This document shows, piece by piece, positions 1-5,057 of a DNA stretch of 5,057 nt (its first letter is position 1; the number at the start of each line of letters is the position of its first letter). Below the pieces are notes generated by a model. It saw only the letters and a program-made list of their open reading frames with translations. It was not told the origin of the DNA and did not search any database. Both the position numbers and the translations under genes were made by a program. Origin of the DNA: a bacterium UBP1_UBA4771 (lineage in GTDB: Bacteria; Krumholzibacteriota; Krumholzibacteriia; Krumholzibacteriales; Krumholzibacteriaceae). The stretch is from contig DHHN01000139.1 in the NCBI GenBank assembly GCA_002403295.1, positions 1-5,057 on the forward strand. Reading direction: 5' to 3'.

Positions 1-388
1 GGGCCCGCTTCCACGCGCCGATCGCGTCCTCGATCCGCTTCATCTTGTAGTACGCGTTGCCGAGGTTCGTGTAGGCGGAGGCGTTGTCGGCGTTCCGGCC
101 GATCGCCTCGTTGTACATCTCTATCGCTTCCGTGTACGAGCCGAGCCGGTAGAAGACGTAGCCGAGGTTGTTGTACGCCGCCGCGAGCTCGGGCTGGATC
201 TCGATCGCCTTCCGGAAGGCCTCGGTCGCCCGCTTCGGCTCGTTCATCTCGGTGTAGGCGAGGCCGAGGTTGTTGTACGCCTCGGTCATCGACGGCTCGA
301 TCTCGACCGCCGTGCGGAACAGCTCGAGGGCCTTCTCGTACTGGCCGTTATGGTACGCGAGGACGCCGGCGTTGTTGTGCCGCCGCGC
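1..388 (-). repeat. 102-base periodic repeat encoding tandem 34-residue TPRs
   Basis: These are three complete TPR units and one partial unit of the downstream gene. The periodicity can be read in the DNA: on the plus strand the 18-mer gccgaggttgttgtacgc occurs at 161-178 and again at 263-280. Related copies lie at 59-76 (gccgaggttcgtgtagg) and 365-380 (gccggcgttgttgtgc). All are exactly 102 bases apart, which is 34 codons. The matching protein motif is A-Y-N-N-L-G or close variants at the start of helix A. The array continues past the left edge. Confidence 0.85.
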
Positions 389-1180
389 CTCCGCGGTGCG
401 GCGCTTGCGGCCCTCTTCCTCGATGCTCCGTTTCTGGTTCTCGACGAGTTGCATGATCCCCTCGTGGCTTCGCGAGAGCTCGTCGACGAGCCGGCGGTTT
501 TCGGCGAGACCGGTGTCGAGTCCGGCGACGTTCGTCGAGAGCGCTTCCTTCCACGAAGCGATCTCCCCGCGGAACGCGGCGAGGTGTTCGGCGCTCGATT
601 CGATCTTCCGCTCGATCTCTTCGCTTCTCGCGTCGAGCGTCAGCGAGAGGGCGTCGATCGCCGAATCGCGTTCCCCGGCAGCCGCCCGGACGATCTCGCG
701 GAGCTCCTCGAATCCGCGCTCGAAGCCCTTCGAGAGCTCCTCGGCGCGGGAAGAGTGCTTCGCCTCGAACTCGGCGAGCAGCGCGCGGATCGTTTCCGCG
801 GATTCTTCCCGGGACGAGGCCGATCGATCGAGCGCGCCCCGGAGCTCGCCGAGGGCGTCGGCGTCCGCCGCCGGACGCGAGAGAAGGCGTTCGATGCGGC
901 ACACGTTCGCCACGTCGTCGTGGAAGCGGCAGAGTTCCCCGAGGCATTCGACGCGTCCGTGATACGTCTTCGCGACGAATCGCACGGCCGTCTCTCGGGC
1001 CGCGTCGCCCGCGGGCGGCGACTCGATGGTCGATTTCGACTCCGGATTGATGAAGAGGGGATCCTCCGCCGCTTCCGGGGTCGTCTGCTCGCGGGCGGGC
1101 TCGACGTCGTCGAGCTCGCGGACGAGAACGTCCCTTTCCTCAAGAACGCAGGTCTGCGTGACGAGCGGGCAGATCTTCAT
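1..1180 (-). CDS. Cys-containing N-terminus, coiled coil and TPR protein, C-terminus outside the window
   Basis: This is probably a cytoplasmic adaptor or scaffold; I do not recognise a named family. It starts at ATG 1178-1180, chosen because AAAGGAG lies seven bases upstream and the next in-frame ATG is over 200 codons downstream. The visible 393 residues run off the left edge without a stop. Residues 1-27 carry C4 and C11 (MKICPLVTQTC). Residues 28-60 are a Pro/Glu/Ala/Ser-rich, probably flexible linker. Residues 61-104 are helical, with C79, C84, H87 and C94. Residues about 105-262 are highly charged and Glu/Arg/Ala/Ser rich, as in a coiled coil. Residues 265-298, 299-332 and 333-366 are near-consensus 34-residue TPRs (AYNNLG...A), and a fourth begins at 367. 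No signal peptide or membrane segment is seen. It follows the large helical-repeat gene by 21 bases, so the two are likely in one operon. There are no cysteines after residue 94 in the visible part. Confidence 0.93.
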   Translation of the reverse strand, partial: MKICPLVTQTCVLEERDVLVRELDDVEPAREQTTPEAAEDPLFINPESKSTIESPPAGDAARETAVRFVAKTYHGRVECLGELCRFHDDVANVCRIERLLSRPAADADALGELRGALDRSASSREESAETIRALLAEFEAKHSSRAEELSKGFERGFEELREIVRAAAGERDSAIDALSLTLDARSEEIERKIESSAEHLAAFRGEIASWKEALSTNVAGLDTGLAENRRLVDELSRSHEGIMQLVENQKRSIEEEGRKRRTAEARRHNNAGVLAYHNGQYEKALELFRTAVEIEPSMTEAYNNLGLAYTEMNEPKRATEAFRKAIEIQPELAAAYNNLGYVFYRLGSYTEAIEMYNEAIGRNADNASAYTNLGNAYYKMKRIEDAIGAWKRA

Positions 1181-1187
1181 GGTCGTT

Positions 1188-1194
1188 CTCCTTT
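1188..1194 (-). promoter_or_regulatory. Shine-Dalgarno sequence for the downstream TPR gene
   Basis: The minus strand reads AAAGGAG, then a seven-base spacer (AACGACC), then the ATG at 1180. It lies wholly within the 21-base gap after the TGA of the upstream gene. This is a strong match to the anti-Shine-Dalgarno consensus at near-optimal spacing. It fixes the start of the downstream gene and shows that the gene is set up for its own translation initiation rather than only by coupling. Confidence 0.85.
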
Positions 1195-1201
1195 GTTCCG
1201 T

Positions 1202-4200
1202 TCAGATCGATTCGGTTTTTTCGATCGTGTACGCCGGTTCGCCGCACGATTCGGCGATGAACGCGGCGTAGTTGCGCATCGCGCGCTCGCGGCTGTCGCC
1301 GGCGCCGTCCTGCGCCGCGATGGCCGCGAAGATGGCGGCCGCGCGGCCGCTGTCCCCCGCGCGCTCGCGGGCGATTCCTTCGAAATAGAGCGTTTGTCGT
1401 CTCGCGTCGGCGGAAAGCGACTCGTCCCCCGCCGCGCCGGCGAGGGCCGCGCACGCGAGAATCGGCCGATCCATGGCGAGATAGACGCGCCCGAGGAGCG
1501 ACGTCCGCACCGTCTTCGGCGCCGCGCTCCGCGCGATCGCGTCGAGCGCCTCGGCGCCCCGGCCGCGCTCGATGAGCAGTTCGACCAAAAGCTCGATCGC
1601 CCCGGCGAAGGCCGGCGCCCCCGCGACTCGGGCGGCGAGTGTCGCGATCATGCGGTCGCCCCAGGCGATATACGATCGTTCGATGCGGGCGTAGACGGGC
1701 GACCGGTCGGGCGAGGCGGCGAGCGCCTCGCCGAAGATGCGCGATGCGTGCTCCGTGTGCCCCGCCGCGTGCAGGATCTCGGCGAGCTCCATCGTAAGGT
1801 CGAGCGCGTCGGCGCCGCCGAGGACGCCCGCGCCGTATTCGATGAAACGCCGCGCGTCGTCGAGCCGGTCGGCGGCGGCGAGCAGGGCGGCGCCGAACGA
1901 GAAGTGTTCGCGGCGCGGCGCGATGCCGATGAGCGCGGTGAGGCGCGAAACGATCTCGTTGACGAGAAGGACGTCGGGATCGGCGAAGGCGCCCAGGACG
2001 GAGAACGCCTCCTCGAGGCGTTCCGACGCGATGAGACAGTCGGCCGCGAGGAGCGATTTCGCGGCGGCGAGCCCGTCCGGCCACCGGTGCCGGTTCAGCA
2101 CGGCGACGACCGCCCCCGCGCGCGAGGAGTCGCGCTCGAACGACGCCCGAAGGCGCGCGAGCGCCTGCCCGTCCGCCCCGGCGCGAGCCAAGAGCGCTCC
2201 GTAGTGGAGGAGAAAGCCGCCGTCCTCGCCATGATCGCGGAGGAACGGTTCGACGGCCGCGGCGAGCCTCGCCGCGTCGGACGTCTCGTCGGCCATGAGA
2301 CGCGCGAGCGCCTCGCGCGAGCGGGCCGGATCGCCCGCGTCGAGATACATCCGGGCGAGCAGGAGATTGGCTTCGATCGCGGCCGGAGAAACGGCGACGA
2401 TACTCTGCAGGATGTCGTTCACGACGGGGCCGAGGCCGGGGTCGCGCTCGAGGATCGCGGCCAGCAGCGCCGTCGACTTCTCGTGCCGCCCTTCGCGCGC
2501 GAGGATGCGCGCGTGGAGAAGGGCGAGATCGGCGTCGTCGGGCGCCTCCGCCCGGACCCGATCGAGCGACGCGGAAATCTCCGCGAGCGACTCGACGGGA
2601 CCCCTCTCCGCGGAGGCGAACAGGCGGAGCGCCTCGCCGCGGTTTCCCTCGAGCCAGACGATCTCGCCGAGGAGCCCGGCGAAATGCCAGGGCTCGACGC
2701 CGAGCGGCAGGAGACGCTCGAGCGTTTGCCGCACGGGGCCGCGATGATCCGGAGAGAGCTCGAGGCACCGCCTGAAGGAGCCGACGGCGTCGCGTTCGCG
2801 GGCGAGGAGCGCGAGCGACCGGCCGAGGAGGAAATGCGCCTGCGGCTCGCGCGGATCGCGTTCGACGACGGCGTTGAGCTCCTTCTCGATGCCCCGCGCG
2901 TCGGGTTGTTCCGCGTCGAGCGCGGCGGCGAGACAGTTGAGCGCCTCGCCGAAGGCTCCTTCCGCCGCCGCGATCCGCGCGCCGTGGATATGGAGCGTCG
3001 CGGACGAGCCCGGCGGGAGCGTCGCGATGGCCCGCTTCAGGATTTCCTTCGCGAGGCTCGTGCGGCGCATCGAGAGCGCCGTCGCGAGCATCGTCTCCCA
3101 TATCGCGGGGTTCCCCGGTTCGCGCTCGACGAGCCTGTCGAACCGCTGCATGATATCGCGTATCTGGCCCGGATCGAGCTCGAGCGTGCGGCAGAGGTGC
3201 CGGGCGGCCTCGGCGAACGATTCCTCGTCGAGATAGAGATGGTAGAGCGCGAGATGGAGCGTGGCGTTGCCGTCGCTCCGACGGATCGCGCCGCGATATA
3301 TGTCGATGAGGTTCCGGCGGAGTCCGCCGTCGAACATCATGAGCTGATCGAATTCGAATATGGCCCGCTCGATCTCCCCGCAGAAGAGGTGGCCCATGGC
3401 CCGCACCATCCGGAGCGGCTGCGAGAGATCTTCCTCGTCCGCCATGGCGTCGAGCATGCCGGCGACGAGGCGCCAGCGCCGTTCGTCGTCGGCCGCGAGC
3501 TCGCGGAGCTCGGCGGCGAGCGACTCGTGTTCTTCCCGATTCTCCCGGCAGAACGTCACGACGTGGGGGAGCGCTTCCTCGATCGACCCGCGGCGGAGGG
3601 CCATGTCGATCACGGCGGCGACGCCCGGGAGCGTGACGCCGCAGCGGCTCATGATCTCTCCGGCGAGGCGCGAGAGCTCCTCTTCGGGGATGCCGCCGGT
3701 CCGACGGAGAGTGCCGAGCGCCTCCTCCGCGCTTTCGCGGTCTCCGAGGCGCGCGCGGAGCTCGGCGAGCAGCATGAGGAGCTTCGGGTCCCCCTCGCGC
3801 GGCGGGGCGCCGAGCGCCGAGATCGATGCGACGAGGCCGGGGACCGCCGACGGGTCGGCGTCCGCGGCGATCCGGGCGGCCCGCACGGCGTCGTCGACGC
3901 GCCCGCCCGCCGCGTAGAGACGGGCGAGGAGAGCCTCGCCCGGCGCGGTGGGGGCGGCGGATTCCATCCGTTCGAGCCATGCGACGACCGCGTCCGCGCG
4001 GGCGGGATCTCGTTCGAGGGATTCCTCGAGCGCGCCGGCCGCGTCCTTCATGAGGCCGAGCGCCGCGGCGGCCTCCGCGTACGCGAATGCGACGCCGCCG
4101 AGGGAGAAAACGTCCGCCGGAAGAACCGTGAGCCGCGATACGGTCCGGCGGCAGCGTTCGTCCCGCGCGGGCGGGGCGTCTCCGCCCGCCGCCGGCGGAT

Positions 4201-5057
4201 CCCCGTCGATGTATTCCCGCAGCGCCGCCGCTCCCTCCTCGACGCGTCCCGCGCGGATGAGCGCCTCTCCGGCGAGGAGCGTGCCGTTCGGGAGGGAGGC
4301 GAGAACGTCCGCGACCGCTTCGAGTATCCGGTCGACAGGGGGCGCCGGGCGCTCCATGCACTGGAAAAAGCGGGCTTCGGCCTTGTCCGGATGCCCGAGA
4401 TGCAGCGACGCGAGGCCGAGAGAGAACTTGATCGCGGCGTTTCCCGGCATCTCGCCGTCGAGCCGGACGAGCGCTTCCCCGATGGGGCGCTCGTCGCCGG
4501 GAAGGGTTTCGAGAGCGGCGCAGAGCATCGCGGCGGATTTTTCGTACTGCTTCGACTCGCGGTAGAGGATGCCGAGGAGAGCGGCGTTTTCGCCGAAGAG
4601 CGCGGAGCGTTCCTGGCCTTCGTTCGCGAGATTGCGCGCGCGCGTCTCGCACCGTTTCAGGAGCTCGCCCAAAAAGGCCTCGGGCGCCGCGTTCACGAGG
4701 TCGGCGATCGCTTCGAGATCGCGGCTCTTGAGGTGCACGTCGACCAGAAACGCGCCGACGTGCGTGCTCTTCGAGTGGAAGAAGGCGCTCCGCGCGTACT
4801 CCACGATTTCGTCTCGCCGCGAGCCGTGCCGGCGGTGCGCGTTCTTGAGAAGGTTCGCCGCCTGCGGATAGTCGGAGATGTCGAGGGAGGCCTGGATCGC
4901 CTCCATCGCGAGACCGTAGTCGTTCGGCCACTTCTCGAGGGCTTCGAGCGCGTGCTGGCGCGCTTTCGAGAGATCCCCGCGTTCGCGGTCCTGCAATATC
5001 CTCTTGAGGGCCTTTTCCTGGGTGAGGAAGATCGACCCCGATACGACTTCGCTGATT
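1202..5057 (-). CDS. Very large TPR-like helical-repeat protein, N-terminus outside the window
   Basis: This is probably a protein-interaction scaffold; no enzymatic motif was seen and I cannot name its partner. The frame stays open to the right edge, giving 1284 visible residues that end at a TGA at 1202-1204. The TTG at 4994-4996 could be read as a start, but helical, in-frame protein (ISEVVSGSIFLTQEK...) continues upstream of it, so the real start lies beyond the window. Numbering from that TTG, TPR-like hairpins of the type G-R-x-E-E-A occur at about residues 7, 41, 91, 149, 201, 250, 314, 365, 418, 470, 540, 592, 644, 680, 732, 784, 836, 888, 940, 992, 1043, 1079, 1145, 1176 and 1214. 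The commonest spacing is 52, with some units of 31-38. The composition is rich in Ala, Leu, Arg and Glu. I see no transmembrane segment; a signal peptide cannot be judged. The protein could equally be classed as a generic 'tetratricopeptide repeat protein'. Confidence is high that it codes and low for any function. Confidence 0.93.
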   Translation of the reverse strand, partial: ISEVVSGSIFLTQEKALKRILQDRERGDLSKARQHALEALEKWPNDYGLAMEAIQASLDISDYPQAANLLKNAHRRHGSRRDEIVEYARSAFFHSKSTHVGAFLVDVHLKSRDLEAIADLVNAAPEAFLGELLKRCETRARNLANEGQERSALFGENAALLGILYRESKQYEKSAAMLCAALETLPGDERPIGEALVRLDGEMPGNAAIKFSLGLASLHLGHPDKAEARFFQCMERPAPPVDRILEAVADVLASLPNGTLLAGEALIRAGRVEEGAAALREYIDGDPPAAGGDAPPARDERCRRTVSRLTVLPADVFSLGGVAFAYAEAAAALGLMKDAAGALEESLERDPARADAVVAWLERMESAAPTAPGEALLARLYAAGGRVDDAVRAARIAADADPSAVPGLVASISALGAPPREGDPKLLMLLAELRARLGDRESAEEALGTLRRTGGIPEEELSRLAGEIMSRCGVTLPGVAAVIDMALRRGSIEEALPHVVTFCRENREEHESLAAELRELAADDERRWRLVAGMLDAMADEEDLSQPLRMVRAMGHLFCGEIERAIFEFDQLMMFDGGLRRNLIDIYRGAIRRSDGNATLHLALYHLYLDEESFAEAARHLCRTLELDPGQIRDIMQRFDRLVEREPGNPAIWETMLATALSMRRTSLAKEILKRAIATLPPGSSATLHIHGARIAAAEGAFGEALNCLAAALDAEQPDARGIEKELNAVVERDPREPQAHFLLGRSLALLARERDAVGSFRRCLELSPDHRGPVRQTLERLLPLGVEPWHFAGLLGEIVWLEGNRGEALRLFASAERGPVESLAEISASLDRVRAEAPDDADLALLHARILAREGRHEKSTALLAAILERDPGLGPVVNDILQSIVAVSPAAIEANLLLARMYLDAGDPARSREALARLMADETSDAARLAAAVEPFLRDHGEDGGFLLHYGALLARAGADGQALARLRASFERDSSRAGAVVAVLNRHRWPDGLAAAKSLLAADCLIASERLEEAFSVLGAFADPDVLLVNEIVSRLTALIGIAPRREHFSFGAALLAAADRLDDARRFIEYGAGVLGGADALDLTMELAEILHAAGHTEHASRIFGEALAASPDRSPVYARIERSYIAWGDRMIATLAARVAGAPAFAGAIELLVELLIERGRGAEALDAIARSAAPKTVRTSLLGRVYLAMDRPILACAALAGAAGDESLSADARRQTLYFEGIARERAGDSGRAAAIFAAIAAQDGAGDSRERAMRNYAAFIAESCGEPAYTIEKTESI
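1913..2998 (-). repeat. Array of 52-residue (156-base) TPR-plus-third-helix units
   Basis: Inside the large solenoid gene, the inter-helix turn of the TPR-like hairpin recurs at residues 680, 732, 784, 836, 888, 940 and 992 (numbered from the TTG at 4996), always exactly 52 apart. Examples of the turn are EGAFGEA, ARERDA, EGNRGEA, EGRHEKS, AGDPARS, AGADGQA and SERLEEA. Between hairpins lies an extra segment of the form 'ERDP, four or five residues, VV..IL..IV...P', consistent with a third helix. Conservation is at the level of protein pattern, not DNA identity. The helix assignment is my reading by eye and has not been computed. Confidence 0.6.

Noticed and set aside
1..388. CRISPR or satellite-like array suggested by regularly spaced near-identical DNA segments
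   Set aside because: The spacing is exactly 102 bases (34 codons), stays in frame, and encodes consensus TPR motifs, so it is a protein repeat rather than a CRISPR array.
1205..1226. Inverted repeat gatcga / tcgatc (1205-1210 and 1221-1226) with a ten-base loop next to the stop of the large gene
   Set aside because: The stem is only six base pairs and lies within the last codons. It is not followed by a T-run in the direction of transcription; an A-rich Shine-Dalgarno region and the next gene follow at once. GATCGA is also common throughout because of ATC GAx codons. A terminator here is unlikely.
270..4871. Several plus-strand open frames (for example 270-962, 1737-2204, 3360-3917, 3948-4565)
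   Set aside because: They lie antisense to well-supported genes and are Ser/Arg/Ala-rich with no domain pattern, which is typical of the strand opposite Glu/Leu/Ala-rich helical proteins. No plus-strand ribosome binding sites or intergenic space support them.
1140..4931. A second minus-strand frame open for 1263 codons, almost the full length of the large TPR-like gene and running past its stop into the downstream gene
   Set aside because: The translation is an Arg/Pro/Gly-rich string without domains or repeat logic, as expected for an off-frame reading of GC-rich DNA where stop codons are scarce. The overlapping frame gives coherent TPR-like helices from end to end, so there is no room for a second real gene or a frameshifted product.
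4994..4996. TTG as the translation start of the large gene
   Set aside because: The frame and the helical repeat pattern continue upstream to the window edge, so the gene is treated as 5'-incomplete.

Overview
The window holds two incomplete protein-coding genes. Both lie on the minus strand, sit head to tail, and are almost certainly co-transcribed. Together they fill the whole window apart from a 21-base gap at 1181-1201. The DNA is strongly G+C rich, with G/C-ending codons dominating both genes, so the alternative frames stay open for long distances. I see no taxonomic marker. A GC-rich environmental bacterium is a reasonable guess, for example Myxococcota-like or an FCB-group candidate phylum such as Krumholzibacteriota or Eisenbacteria, but this is low-confidence inference. 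No rRNA, tRNA, insertion sequence, CRISPR array, phage gene, toxin or enzyme was recognised.

Right-hand region (1202 to the right edge): the upstream gene of the pair encodes at least 1284 residues of an all-helical, TPR-like solenoid. Its start lies beyond the window. By hand alignment, its helical hairpins recur mostly every 52 residues rather than the canonical TPR spacing of 34. Each long unit looks like a TPR helix pair followed by a third amphipathic helix. A block of seven successive phase points (about 1913-2998) keeps exactly 52-residue spacing. This is the most unusual feature of the window.

Left-hand region (left edge to 1180): the downstream gene starts with ATG at 1180 behind a strong Shine-Dalgarno sequence, and its C-terminus is cut off by the window edge. 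The visible 393 residues show four parts in order: a short cysteine-bearing N-terminus with a Pro/Glu/Ala/Ser linker, a small Cys/His-containing helical segment, a long charged coiled-coil-like region, and near-consensus 34-residue TPRs. The TPRs are also visible in the DNA as a 102-base periodicity.

How they may work together: neither protein shows catalytic motifs. TPR and coiled-coil proteins usually act as scaffolds or adaptors. The tight spacing suggests the two are made together and may belong to one complex or process, but the window does not say which. I found no evidence for a defence, mobile or biosynthetic system here.
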